The notes below the pieces were generated by a model, which saw nothing but the letters and a program-made list of their open reading frames with translations, had not been told where the DNA came from and ran no database searches. Below, in pieces: positions 27,676 to 37,500 of a DNA stretch of 64,000 bases. Source of the DNA: Algicoccus sp048820935 (GTDB lineage Bacteria; Pseudomonadota; Gammaproteobacteria; Burkholderiales; Burkholderiaceae_B). The position numbers and the translations under genes are program-made. How positions within the stretch are numbered: position 1 is the stretch's first letter; every line of letters begins with the position of its first letter. The stretch is taken from the NCBI RefSeq assembly GCF_048820935.1, contig NZ_JBMERD010000014.1:15478-79477 (forward strand), in the 5' to 3' direction.

Positions 27676-28030
27676 GCTAGTTTCCAGATGGTGGTGTTAT
27701 TCGTTGTTGTACCAAGCATTTGGTTGTTAAATCAAAGCTTGTGCAGGCACGCTGATATTTACAAAGAGCAAAGGCAAAGAATGCTTTCGAGATTACCATA
27801 AACGCAGTGAGATTTGAGCAGATCGAAAACGCCTGATTCAGCTGTTTTAATGGCCTACTCAACAGTAGAGGGTGGGTCAATTCAAATGGCCATTCATATT
27901 TCAAAGTGCTCGAGAAACCAGAAACTAGAAACTAGGCGTGAATAACCAGAGGATGGTGTTTAACAGCGTTAAATAACAGTGCTTTCAGACTGGCGGTTGC
28001 GTGATAAGTTTCGCAGGGTCTGAACCCGAA
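27676..28030. other. Gap without recognised gene
   Basis: This stretch between the chimeric frame and the SulP leader has only short frames without family resemblance. No IS end or terminator was recognised. Confidence 0.5.
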
Positions 28031-28212
28031 AAATTGTTTGATACAATTTGAAGTTAGGTATCCGCAATGGAAACTGCCTATCGTTTCGCACGATCATAAG
28101 TGGACCCAGCTGACTGGGTGGCTCGGCCGGGCGCCTATCCCTCGGACAACTCCAAGTAAATAAAAACGCGCTCCGTGGTCATCTTTGAGGTATGCCACCT
28201 CCGGTGCGTTGC
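28031..28212 (+). ncRNA. Highly structured leader of the SulP operon, riboswitch-like
   Basis: At least four consecutive stems can form. AAATTGT/ACAATTT (28031-28049) may be an operator. ATCGT/ACGAT spans 28080-28094, and ACCCAG/CTGGGT spans 28104-28119 with a CTGA loop. A long one from ACGC near 28165 to GCGT near 28208 has an inner GTGG/CCAC. The last lies just before the likely ribosome site at 28232-28240. I do not recognise a known riboswitch class; an ion-responsive RNA is possible for an anion transporter. Confidence 0.45.
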
Positions 28213-28245
28213 TTTAACTTACTTCCAATCAAGTGGAATCTTTTC

Positions 28246-29721
28246 ATGTTTGTATCAACCCTTCAGAAAGAATGGTTTTCCAATCCGCGTGCGGATATTC
28301 TTGCGGGTATTCTCGTTGCGCTTGCCCTAATTCCTGAAGCGATCGGTTTTTCCATTATTGCCGGTGTGGATCCTCGGGTGGGGCTCTACGCCTCATTTTC
28401 TATCGCTGTCATCATCTCGTTTGTGGGGGGACGCCCAGGAATGATATCTGCAGCAACGGCTGCCGTTGCTGTATTGGTTGTACCTCTAGTGAAGAATTAC
28501 GGGGTTGATTATTTATTCGCTGCGACCATTCTGATGGGGCTTATACAAGTCTTAGCAGGTTTTTTAAGGTTTGACCTTCTGATGCAATACGTTTCACGCT
28601 CTGTTGTGACAGGGTTTGTGAATGCGCTTGCGATACTCATATTTATGGCCCAATTGCCACAGCTGACTAACGTGACGTGGATCACGTATGCCATGGTAGG
28701 GGCTGGGCTTGCGATTATTTATCTGTTACCCCGTGTGACCACGGTGATTCCATCACCACTGATTGCCATTATCGTACTGACCGTCATAACGATCTATGGT
28801 GATTTAGATGTACGAACTGTGGGTGATATGGGTGAATTGCCCTCTGCAATTCCTTCATTTTTCATTCCCAACGTTCCTTTTACCTTTGAAACATTTCAAA
28901 TTGTTTTGCCTTTTTCAATAGCGATGGCGGCAGTGGGATTGCTGGAATCGATGTTGACGGCGCAGATTGTCGATAACTTGACCGATTCGCCTAGCGATAA
29001 GCGACAGGAATGTAAAGGCCAGGGTCTTGCCAACTTTGTGACTGGGTTTTTCGGAGGGATGGGCGGTTGCGCCATGATTGGACAGTCAGTGATTAACGTC
29101 AAGTCTGGCGGAAGTACACGCCTTTCCACCTTAGTCGCGGGTGTTTTTCTTCTTTTTCTGATTGTGGTCTTAGGGCCACTCGTTGTGCGTATCCCTATGC
29201 CCGCTCTAGTCGCTGTCATGATCATGGTGTCCATTGGCACGTTCAGTTGGCGTTCCGTTAAGAACCTTCGTTCATATCCCTGGCAATCATCTGTGGTGAT
29301 GCTCGTCACGGTTGTAGTCGTTGTTTGGACACAAGATCTGGCAAAAGGAGTGTTAGCGGGCGTCATACTGAGCGGACTGTTTTTTGCGCATAAGGTCAAA
29401 CGAGTTTTTACGGTCCATTCCCAGTTATCAGATGATGGAAAAACACGGACTTACTTTTATTCTGGACAGGTGTTTTTTGCGTCAGCCGAACACTTTGCGG
29501 AATCAATCGATTTCAAGGAAGTGCTTGATAAGGTTGTGATTGACGTTTCGGATGCCTACTTCTGGGATATATCAGCTGTGGGTGTTTTAGATGATGCCAT
29601 CATCAAACTGAGACGCGAAGGAGCCACTGTTGAGATTGTGGGGTTGAACAAAGAAAGTGCTGCCCTCGTAGGACGTTTTGCCACTCATGATCAACTTTCT
29701 GCCTCGAACCCACAAAATTAA
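28246..29721 (+). CDS. SulP-family anion transporter with STAS domain
   Basis: 491 residues from the ATG at 28246 (MFVSTLQKEWFSNPRADILAG); a frame start at 28192 would lie inside the leader hairpin. About ten to twelve membrane segments include the family motif LAGILVALALIPEAIGFSII and the conserved GGMGGCAMIGQSVINVKSGG. A C-terminal STAS domain (VVIDVSDAYFWDISAVGVLD) follows. SulP proteins carry sulfate, bicarbonate or other anions, often with sodium. The next gene encodes a stress protein 11 bp downstream, so a bicarbonate or general anion role is possible. Confidence 0.9.
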   Translation: MFVSTLQKEWFSNPRADILAGILVALALIPEAIGFSIIAGVDPRVGLYASFSIAVIISFVGGRPGMISAATAAVAVLVVPLVKNYGVDYLFAATILMGLIQVLAGFLRFDLLMQYVSRSVVTGFVNALAILIFMAQLPQLTNVTWITYAMVGAGLAIIYLLPRVTTVIPSPLIAIIVLTVITIYGDLDVRTVGDMGELPSAIPSFFIPNVPFTFETFQIVLPFSIAMAAVGLLESMLTAQIVDNLTDSPSDKRQECKGQGLANFVTGFFGGMGGCAMIGQSVINVKSGGSTRLSTLVAGVFLLFLIVVLGPLVVRIPMPALVAVMIMVSIGTFSWRSVKNLRSYPWQSSVVMLVTVVVVVWTQDLAKGVLAGVILSGLFFAHKVKRVFTVHSQLSDDGKTRTYFYSGQVFFASAEHFAESIDFKEVLDKVVIDVSDAYFWDISAVGVLDDAIIKLRREGATVEIVGLNKESAALVGRFATHDQLSASNPQN

Positions 29722-29732
29722 GGAAAGTTAGC

Positions 29733-30587
29733 ATGTCAAAAATACTCGCTTGCGTAGATACATCACCGTATGCAGATAGTGTTTGTGAACTCGCCGCCTG
29801 GGCAGCCAAAAAGTTATTTTCGACTGTAGAGATTTTGCACGTTATTCAACGAAAAAGTGCTGTGCAAGAACGTCGTGACCTTACAGGGGCCATTGGTTTG
29901 GGCGTTAAAAGCGAACTTTTAGAAGAACTAACCCGATTGGAAGAATCACAAGGAAAACTAGCGATTGAAGCGGGTCGTGCGATTTTGGACACGGCAGCTA
30001 ATCAGTTACGAGCAGCAGGGGTGAGCGATGTTACAACGACACATCGCCATGGCGATATTGTTGAAACAGTTCTTGAACGTGAAAAAGACTGCGATTTACT
30101 TATCATGGGGAACCGAGGTGCTAGTGCTGATTTTGCGATTGCGCATCTTGGTTCAAAAATTGAGCGTGTTGTGCGCGCAAGCCAAAAACCTATTTTTATT
30201 GCGCCGCGAGATGTCAGCGATATAAAGAAAGTCGTCTTGGCTTACGATGGCAGCCCTTGTGCGAACCGGGCATTAGATTTGTTTACGTCATCGCCCTTAT
30301 TTGAAGATTTGGAGCTGCATGCCGTCTTTGCTGGGGCAGATAATAAGAAGAATCGTGAGGTGCTCGACAAGATACGTGAACGCATAGAAGGTGCTGGGCG
30401 TTTATTGAGCACGGGTTTATTGAGTGGCTCACCAGAGACTGTTATCGCGGACTACTTAGACAAACATCAAAATAGCGCTTTGGTCATGGGTGCCTACGGA
30501 CATACACCACTGCGTAATTTGATTGTAGGAAGCACAACAACGTCGTTGATACGCACCGTGTCTCGACCAATACTGCTTGTTCGGTAA
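29733..30587 (+). CDS. Tandem universal stress protein
   Basis: 284 residues made of two UspA domains. The first spans residues 1-150 and ends GNRGASADFAIAHLGSKIER. The second spans about 158-284 and has the intact nucleotide motif GAYGHTPLRNLIVGST (G-x2-G-x9-G-S/T). A ribosome site AAGGAAAG precedes the ATG. It is co-transcribed with the SulP transporter and may sense ATP or stress to adjust it. Confidence 0.9.
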   Translation: MSKILACVDTSPYADSVCELAAWAAKKLFSTVEILHVIQRKSAVQERRDLTGAIGLGVKSELLEELTRLEESQGKLAIEAGRAILDTAANQLRAAGVSDVTTTHRHGDIVETVLEREKDCDLLIMGNRGASADFAIAHLGSKIERVVRASQKPIFIAPRDVSDIKKVVLAYDGSPCANRALDLFTSSPLFEDLELHAVFAGADNKKNREVLDKIRERIEGAGRLLSTGLLSGSPETVIADYLDKHQNSALVMGAYGHTPLRNLIVGSTTTSLIRTVSRPILLVR

Positions 30588-30684
30588 TCATTGGTCATGT
30601 CGTCTTGGGCATAATTTTTGGTGCTTTCTGATGCATAGCACAAACCGTCGTTGTCGTAGTACTTGCGAAGTTTGAGCGTGGCTT

Positions 30685-30990
30685 TTAAACCCCAGCCAGT
30701 GTGACCAACAGCACAGATGCAGGTTGATCACCTCGTGTTTGAATTTTGTGTGGGATGCTGGCAGGAAAGTGGGCACTGTCTCCTTGATTGAGTATTTTCT
30801 CTCGGTCTGCAGCCCAGAACGTGACGCTCCCAGAAAGCACAAAGAGGGTAAGTGTCTCATCTACCCCATGGTTGCAGCATGAGCCGCAATCCCGGATGAT
30901 CTCAGGGATTGTTGATGTTCGAGGAATCAGGGGTGATGAGGGAGAAGCAGGGTCAGCGATCAGCGCATTTGCTGACTGGCAACCAGATTG
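30685..30990 (-). pseudogene. Cupin-domain protein, N-terminus removed by IS256 copy B
   Basis: The frame runs from the IS edge at 30990 to a TAA at 30685-30687 and encodes CNHGVDETLTLFVLSGSVTF, then WAADREKILNQGDSAHFPAS and IPHKIQTRGDQPASVLLVTL. That is a typical cupin barrel, as in the C-terminal half of XRE-cupin transcriptional regulators. The N-terminal part, presumably the HTH, is missing. No start codon remains. Confidence 0.75.
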
Positions 30991-32193
30991 GATAAAGCCC
31001 CTAAACTGCTGTAATTTCCGGCGGAGATGAGGTAGTCACCGCCCCGTTCGGTTAGGCTGATGTTTCCACACAAAAGTCCTAGGAGAACGAAGCGATAACT
31101 GATTTCAAGATTAACGTAAACGCAGAGCAATTGGCAGGTTTGTTTAACAGCGAGGATGGTTTGGCAGGACTAGTCACGGATGTTTTGAACCAGATTCTGG
31201 GCCTTCAGGCCACCGAAGCGCTGGGTGCCGAGCGTTATGAGCGCAGCGAAGAGCGTCGCGGCTTGCGCAACGGTTACCGACCCCGGACACTGTATACCCG
31301 TGTTGGTCCGGTCACACTGCGTGTCCCACAGACGCGAGATGGCAGTTTTTCAACGGAGCTGTTTTCTCGTTATCAACGAAGTGAGTACGCTTTTGTATTG
31401 GTTGATGCCATGTACATCAAGTCACGCCAAGGTGATCGCGTTGTACAGCGTGCAGCGTTGATCATTTCAGGCGTTCGAGCTGACGGTTACCGCGAAGTCT
31501 TGGGCGTGCGCATCGCGGATATAGAAAGCTACACGACCTGGGACGAGACCTTTGCATGGCTCAAGGCTCGTGGCCTCAAGGACGTGATGTACGGGGTTTC
31601 GGATGAGCATGCTGGCTTGTATGCAGCGGTGTAGCGACACTTTCAGGGGGCCACCTGGCAGCGCTGCCAGGTGCATTTGATGCGCAACATTCTCAGTCAT
31701 GCGCCAGTACGCCAGCGGGCGGATGTGGCCGCGGCCGCCAAGCGTATTTTTGCAGCTGCTAGCATGCAAGAGGCCCGTCGCCAACTGGACGAGTTTGTTG
31801 AAGCGTTTTCTGAACGGGCTCCCAAGGCCGTGGCATGCATGGAGAATGGCTTTGAAGACGCCATGGCGGTCATGGCGTTGCCTGAGAAGTATCACAAACG
31901 ATTGCGCACCACCAACATGATGGAGCGGGTGAACCGAGAGGTTAGACGCAGAGAGCGTGTCATTGGGATTTTTCCGAATGATGAATCAGCCTGGCGGTTG
32001 ATCGGTGCATTGTTGGCCGAGCTCAATGAGAAATGGCAAGCTCGACGGTATTTAGACATGGATGAATACCGTGATTGGGCACAAGAACAGGCGCGCGCAG
32101 CAGCGTCACCACGTGGTGACGCTGCTGCCTGACAGCCCACAAGTATTGGCCAACTGAAAGGAAACGAAATTACAGCAAATTTGGGACTTGACT
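30991..32193 (+). mobile_element. IS256-family element, copy B (1203 bp, internally deleted)
   Basis: It has both ends of the element but lacks about 178 bp of copy A. The missing part lies between the short repeats (G/C)GCTTTTGT at the positions equivalent to 24780 and 24958. No target duplication flanks it: the left side is the cut cupin gene and the right side is the cut mscS copy. This points to recombination or adjacent deletion after insertion. Confidence 0.92.
31095..32132 (+). pseudogene. IS256 transposase of copy B, start lost, deletion and nonsense
   Basis: The start codon has become ATA (31095-31097). The central deletion joins YQRSE directly to YAFVLVDAMYIKS in frame. A TAG replaces CAG after YAAV at about 31632. 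Three lesions make this copy dead on its own, though its ends could be moved by an active transposase. Confidence 0.9.
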
Positions 32194-32906
32194 TCAAATC
32201 TGCCGTAGAAGAAAACCGTCTCTCGTCGTCGTGGAATGGCTTTGCCACCATCAATTTTGACCTGCCCACGCATGAGTTGGCTGTTTGGAATTATGATGAT
32301 CTCTTTAAACAGGGTTCGTAAGGCCGTATGGCGCCATTGCACTTCGATGACTTCACCGTGTGTGCCATCTTCTAAGACAATCCAGTCACCGATTGTGATT
32401 GAGTGATCGAGTTGTAACGCTAAACCTGAAAGAATGTTGCCCAGCGTATCTTGCATGGCAAAGGCAATGACAGCCGTTAACACAGCCGTACTCGCGACCA
32501 AACTCCCTAGGTCGAGCCCAACAGAAGAAAGGCGGATTAAAAGCCAGGCAACGTAGCCAAATAAAATCAGTAATTCTTCAAGAATTCGTGGCGGTTTGAT
32601 TTCAAATTGTGGCAACACCCGTCGAAACATCAGCATGCCGCACAGTCGGATAATCAAAATACCCAGTATAAAGATTGCGATTTGATAGGTGAATGTGGCA
32701 GTTTTTGTTGAGTTCAGTGCCTGAGCTAAAGACGAGCTGAGAATGAGTGCGGCAAACAACCCTAACAGAATGCTCGTGAATAGAGCCGCTTGCCGTTGTT
32801 GTCGTAGCAAGAGTCCAGTGAGTAACAGGGCAATAATGACCCAGAGCCAGATCAGTTGGTCCCAGTGTACTGCCAATGCTTGCCAAAACCCATGTGCGAC
32901 ATTCAT
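32194..32906 (-). pseudogene. Second copy of the MscS/cNMP channel gene, 3' part removed by IS256 copy B
   Basis: Starts MNVAHGFWQALAVHWDQLIW and is nearly identical to residues 1-236 of the copy at 22830-24356, then runs into the IS right end (FFYGRFEVKSQICC). All membrane segments and part of the beta domain remain; the cNMP domain is lost. The upstream flank (GTGAGCACTCAAATGATTTT) matches the sequence beyond copy A in the intact locus, so this is a genomic duplication and not a transposed gene. Confidence 0.92.
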
Positions 32907-33184
32907 CGTTATTTTGCTCCATATGTGAGCACTCAAATGATTTTGTGCCTGTCTTTGTAATCTGAGTCAAACGTGCTTAACGTAAAATCCAGCCCATTAC
33001 ATCACAAGTTTTTAAGACCGAGATCTTGAAATCAATATCTGACAAACCATGTGTCATGCGTTTTGAAGCCTTGGGCTGACTTTTTGAGGTGTTGTGGCCG
33101 TACGCTTGTGTTGAGTCCTCGGGTTGATGTTGTCGCCGCGATCAGTTTGAGCATAGTCCGTTTCATCCCTAGGTTAAAGTCCGA

Positions 33185-33300
33185 CGGGTGATGTATGCTT
33201 TTCGGGGTTGGCTCGTCTATACCTTTTTTCAGCAAATCAACATCGAGTTCGATGCTTTTTGTTTAGCAAGCGTACGTGCCCCCATCGTCGATTTTCTGAG
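33185..33300 (-). pseudogene. Decayed 3' end of a second ldh gene
   Basis: The minus strand encodes, in two frames, ARTLAKQK and then IELDVDLLKKGIDEPTPKSI, which line up with ARALADKEGIEVDTELLLSW of the intact ldh gene. It sits upstream of the truncated mscS copy exactly as ldh does in the intact locus. At least one frameshift is needed, and the rest of the gene is no longer recognisable. Confidence 0.6.
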
Positions 33301-33597
33301 CGCTTTGATAGAGGCGTTATCTTACAATTGGGTGGCTTAGGCTGGCACATAGCGCTGGCAAGGGTCGTGGCCGTCTGTTCTTAAATGGCTTTCCTCCTTT
33401 GAGCGAACAGAACGGGTGTGCACCTTATGACAATTCTATCTTGTTGGTTGTCCTCATTGCAATGTATGTTTACTAGACTTAACTTTGCTTTGAGCGCCGT
33501 GTTGCCATACGTTGCCTGATCTTTGTCAAGTGGATATCTTCCTCAGATGATCGCTTGAAAACCGCTGTTTCGAGTCTGGGCTCCACTTGACTGTGTT
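33301..33597. other. Gap without recognised gene
   Basis: About 300 bp between the decayed ldh end and the Ntn-hydrolase stop. It may contain further unrecognisable remains of the duplicated ldh gene; no intact frame or repeat was seen. Confidence 0.4.
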
Positions 33598-34668
33598 TTA
33601 AAGTCCGAGGAATGGAAAGGGTTCAGCTTCTTTAAAATCGTCATTAACTTGACCGTTAAACGTGTTGGTTTGATTTGGACCGAGGTTGAGTGTCTTCACT
33701 TGTCCAGTTTCGTTTGAGAAATCGATTTGATTAAGATCGACCCAAAAGATATTTGGCGTGAGTGCGCTCTCGAAAAAATAAAGCATGCGCTTTTGATCGG
33801 CGAGTGTACGCCAACGGGTCGAAGAGATATTGGGTTGATCGGGCGTGGTAATTCCAAATGGTACCGAAACGTTTCGGATCACGCTAAAAACACTGGCAAT
33901 GGTTTTTCGAGAGTCTTCATCTCTGGGGATGGCGTTGATGTAAAACGCGGCTCGGGTAAAGCGGTCGGCCGCGCGATTGGTTCCTGGTAGCATGACAGTC
34001 CCTCCAATTTCAGTCCAATACGCGTGTAAAGCCAATTGACGCTCGAACGTGGGTGAGTTCGTCAAAACTTGGTATTTTGGGCTGTGGTGAATGACGGCTT
34101 GACCATCAATGTATTCGACAATGGCGCTATCGCCACTGGCGTCTGAGATGGCTAAATGAAGTGTCGCGAGGCGGTTTTGACCCGGCACTTCAGAAGTTAC
34201 AAGGGTGTAGGGGTGTTGACGTAACTGATCCACCGCTTCTTGTACAGTTGCAAAATTGTCCAAAATATATTGCCCCCAGGCCGCAATGGTTAAACCCGGT
34301 GCGCTGTTGTGATCAAACTTTGGGTAACTTGATTCAACCAACCACAATAGGTTGGCTACGAGACCTTTTTCATTCATACCATCTGTGGTCGAAATATCAT
34401 ATCCGGACGTGATGATACTTCCATATTTAGAGGTCCATTCCAAAGAGTTTGGGCCTGCCTCTCCGTTTCTTTTCATCCCTCGGGGAAATATCCAAAGATT
34501 ACTTTCAACGTCAACACTCCAATCCATGGAGCGCGCTGTGATGATTTGATCATTGACACCGTGATAAACAACTCGAGTGCAAGCTTGGGTGGTGTTTAAG
34601 CTGATCGCTGCTGTGCTTAATAGGACAGCAGCGGCAGTTGTACGTAAGGAACGGAATGATTTAGACAT
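33598..34668 (-). CDS. Secreted linear amide C-N hydrolase (choloylglycine hydrolase family)
   Basis: 356 residues from the ATG at 34668, chosen because GAAAGGA precedes it and it starts a signal peptide (SFRSLRTTAAAVLLSTAAI). Cleavage after TQA exposes Cys30 in CTRVVYHGVNDQ as the N-terminal nucleophile of an Ntn hydrolase. Other family residues are visible in ARSMDWSVD, GMNEKGLVANLLWL and the later NSPTFE. Members cleave bile-acid conjugates, penicillin V or acyl-homoserine lactones. In an environmental proteobacterium an acylamide or AHL substrate is likelier, but this is inference. Confidence 0.88.
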   Translation of the reverse strand: MSKSFRSLRTTAAAVLLSTAAISLNTTQACTRVVYHGVNDQIITARSMDWSVDVESNLWIFPRGMKRNGEAGPNSLEWTSKYGSIITSGYDISTTDGMNEKGLVANLLWLVESSYPKFDHNSAPGLTIAAWGQYILDNFATVQEAVDQLRQHPYTLVTSEVPGQNRLATLHLAISDASGDSAIVEYIDGQAVIHHSPKYQVLTNSPTFERQLALHAYWTEIGGTVMLPGTNRAADRFTRAAFYINAIPRDEDSRKTIASVFSVIRNVSVPFGITTPDQPNISSTRWRTLADQKRMLYFFESALTPNIFWVDLNQIDFSNETGQVKTLNLGPNQTNTFNGQVNDDFKEAEPFPFLGL

Positions 34669-34790
34669 GGTTACAATCCTTTCAATGAGCGATTTGATTG
34701 ATCGAAATGAATGTTTTACTTTGACGCGTTTGGCGCGTACAGACGCCTTCAGAGATTTAATTCGGGCGGTGGTATGTGGCTTTGTTTGTT

Positions 34791-35090
34791 TTAGATCGTA
34801 CTTTGTTGGCTGGATTCCCTTGCAATACACCCACACATATCTTTATCCTGAAGCTTTTCGCGTCTGTCCACACCGGTGCCGCTAGCACCCACAATCACAA
34901 CCGTTGCATCGCCATGCAACAGCGCATGCGGTGGTCTTGTCCCGTATGTGACTGTGCTCCAGTGACAGTTTAGAGGGCAGTCGCGTGGCGTGGTTGTCAT
35001 AAAGCCTTTGATGACAGGATCACCCTGCGCGAACCATGGCTGTTTCAATGAGTGCGCAGCACGATCTGTTGGGGAGACACAGCGGTTCAT
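34791..35090 (-). CDS. Hypothetical 99-residue protein
   Basis: A frame starting MNRCVSPTDRAAHSLKQPWF with AAAGGA nine bases before the ATG. The middle holds a glycine-rich run VVIVGASGTGVDRREK. No family was recognised. It could be real because of the good ribosome site, or a remnant of a longer gene. It overlaps nothing else and lies between two minus-strand genes. Confidence 0.35.
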   Translation of the reverse strand: MNRCVSPTDRAAHSLKQPWFAQGDPVIKGFMTTTPRDCPLNCHWSTVTYGTRPPHALLHGDATVVIVGASGTGVDRREKLQDKDMCGCIARESSQQSTI

Positions 35091-35193
35091 TGTTCTTTCC
35101 TTTTGGACAGACTGGCACAAATAGCGCTACAGAAACTCAGGCGGTTTTTAGAGGTTCCTCACGTTGAGTGTCAGTTTTTAGGATAACAATCGC

Positions 35194-36885
35194 TTACCCA
35201 CCCCGCAATTCATAGCCATCACCCGTTTCACTCTTACGCAGTAATAGGGTTTTAAGGTTTTGGATGTATTGTGCCGAGCGATCATTGATTCCGGTCACTT
35301 CAAGCCAAGCATTCAGGTAGTCGTCTGGTGCATACACATGACCAAATCCCGCGGGTACGGTATCGGATAGGGGCATATCAACAAATAACTGCAGCATGCT
35401 AATGACGGGATACCATTTGAGTAAAGGCGATACGTCCGGCCCACGAGGTACTTGCATCCAGTCCGCTTCTCGGTAGGCAATGCTTTTATCGAAAAATGTG
35501 ATGGCATCACTGGCGTATTGTAGGTACACAAAACGCAGTTTTCCCCAAGGATCATCTTTGCCGTTGGGTGTGCCATTTTGATTCATAAACCGAACAAAAC
35601 GACCGTCTTCAACAATAGGTAACCACTCAGGGGTTCCTGCTTGGCGCTCATTTGTGAGTGTGCGCCATTTTTCACTGGGGAATGGGGGGCCACTCCAGAC
35701 TGCGCCGTTAATGGGAGCATCTAAAATGTCAAAAAACGTCAAGGATCTCTGAGAGTGAAAGGCGCCGAGGCTAAGGCCGTGTAAATATAGTTCAGGCCGT
35801 TTATCGGCTGGCAGCTTTCGCCAGTAGTCATAGATCGTGCGAAACAGTGTTTGCGAAGACTCAAGTCCGCTTTCAGGCTGAAACACCAAGGCCATTGGAC
35901 TGTTTAAGTATGAGTACTGTAGCGCGACACTTGCAATATCGCCATGGAGTAAATACTCCAAACCATCCATGGCCGAAGGATCCACCCATCCGGTGCCGGT
36001 CGGCGTAATAATCACAAGTGCCGAGCGATCAAATGCGTGCGTGCGAATCAACTCATCGAGCAGAATCTTTGAGCGCTCCTCCGGTGTTTCTGCAACCTGT
36101 AAGCCAGCATACAGACGAATGGGCTCTTTGGCTTCAGTCTCAACCATTTGCGCTTTATTAAAGGCGTCGATATCTGTCGCATTCGGCCCGGATGCAACAA
36201 ACTCTCTGCCGGCTCGACCAAGTTCATTCCAGCCGAGTTTTGAGAAGGAACTGCCTGCCCGTTCGGCAATTAACGGTTGTGGACGGTCCGGTTCGAGTAA
36301 AGCATCGTAGCGCTCAAAAGATCGGTCCAACGCTTGAAATGTGTAATTAATTAAAACGCCATTGGTCAGCGTAATGGTGAGAAAAAGCGCCAAACTTATA
36401 CCAATTACGATTGAAATTCGCCGGGGGAAACGATTGTAAAATTTGAGTGCGAGAAAACGAAAAAAACTAAATAATCCCCGTGCGATCAGTAACAAAATGA
36501 TGAACGTTACGACGGCGATGGAAGCGACTAGAAGCGGGTAGCCTGTCTCAGTAGGCTCCATTCCAACCAAACTACGAACAGAGTTCTGCCAGAGCTTGGA
36601 GTGATAAAGCGCGGTGGCTGCCAATAATACACATAAAACACCCAAAACGATGGATGTGAATTTCAAGACTTTTTTGGGTAGGTTGGGTAGCTGCAAATAA
36701 CGCCAGAGATTGCGCAGCTGAACGCCGATACCGTAGCTGATAGCAAAGGCAAACCCTGACAATATGCCTTGTACGATAAAGTTTCGAGGAATCAGGCTGG
36801 GTGTCAACGATGCTGCAAAACCGAGCGCGCCTAAAAACAAGCCAAAGCCACAAAGGGCTTGCAAACAACGAATAAAAAGATTCAT
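35194..36885 (-). CDS. Membrane-anchored alpha/beta-hydrolase (Abhydrolase_9 family)
   Basis: 563 residues. The N-terminal 180 hold four to five membrane segments of the Abhydrolase_9 N-terminal type (SLTPSLIPRNFIVQGILSGF). The C-terminal part is the hydrolase, with TPTGTGWVDPSAMDGLEYLL, the nucleophile elbow LYLHGLSLGAFHSQ (serine in GLSLG) and a late FGHVY histidine. The physiological substrate of this family is not known; the catalytic domain should face one side of the inner membrane. Confidence 0.87.
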   Translation of the reverse strand: MNLFIRCLQALCGFGLFLGALGFAASLTPSLIPRNFIVQGILSGFAFAISYGIGVQLRNLWRYLQLPNLPKKVLKFTSIVLGVLCVLLAATALYHSKLWQNSVRSLVGMEPTETGYPLLVASIAVVTFIILLLIARGLFSFFRFLALKFYNRFPRRISIVIGISLALFLTITLTNGVLINYTFQALDRSFERYDALLEPDRPQPLIAERAGSSFSKLGWNELGRAGREFVASGPNATDIDAFNKAQMVETEAKEPIRLYAGLQVAETPEERSKILLDELIRTHAFDRSALVIITPTGTGWVDPSAMDGLEYLLHGDIASVALQYSYLNSPMALVFQPESGLESSQTLFRTIYDYWRKLPADKRPELYLHGLSLGAFHSQRSLTFFDILDAPINGAVWSGPPFPSEKWRTLTNERQAGTPEWLPIVEDGRFVRFMNQNGTPNGKDDPWGKLRFVYLQYASDAITFFDKSIAYREADWMQVPRGPDVSPLLKWYPVISMLQLFVDMPLSDTVPAGFGHVYAPDDYLNAWLEVTGINDRSAQYIQNLKTLLLRKSETGDGYELRGG

Positions 36886-37053
36886 TTTGTTTGAAATCCA
36901 CCGATCAATAAATGCAGCAAAAACAAAATAACTTGTCGTTATACTGTCAAAATCATCGTGTCATGGAGAGTTTATTATGTGCACAGACGCATTGCCGACG
37001 TGGAAAGTCTAACAGGATTGTGACGGCACGTTGAGTATATTGAAAATATTCTT

Positions 37054-37500
37054 TTATTTCTTTTGAGAGTGATGGTCAAATTTATGGGGTGACAAAGGAA
37101 GGTGGCGGTTGAATAGTTTGTAAGGTGGGATGTTCAGTTGATTGTGAGCGACTAAACCATAATCACTAAGAGGAGTGTCGCCATGCTCGAAATACTCCAT
37201 GCCACAGAAATATTGCCAAGTCGGTGTTTCTGCCCAACGAGCAACGACCCCCTCATCACTTTCGTCAAATGCATGTTTGAGATACAGCAAACCGATCATC
37301 AATCGCAGTGGCAATCTAGGTCTGCCTGCATTTGAAATACCGCCACCTTTAACCTGAATACTTTCACCAGACATATCGAGCTGTTTGGCCTTTTTAGAGA
37401 CTTTGGCTTTACGAGAAAAATGGTGAGAAATAGATGCTTCTAGAACCTGCCACGGCATGCGTTGAGATAATACCGCCAAAGGGTGACGTAAATCGATCAT
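37054..37500 (-). pseudogene. IS5-family transposase, N-terminal fragment
   Basis: The first 110 residues or so (MIDLRHPLAVLSQRMPWQVL, RPRLPLRLMIGLLYLKHAFD, WQYFCGMEYFEHG) are a typical IS5-group transposase N-terminus. After SDYGLVAHNQ the text becomes unrelated, so the catalytic part is missing. It is distinct from the other two IS5-family elements in this window. The sequence at 37501-37640 is probably the element's 5' untranslated end. Confidence 0.8.

Noticed and set aside
36977..37012. Eleven-codon frame MCTDALPTWKV after GGAGAG, possible leader peptide
   Set aside because: No following gene on the plus strand and no attenuator-like structure; too short to support.
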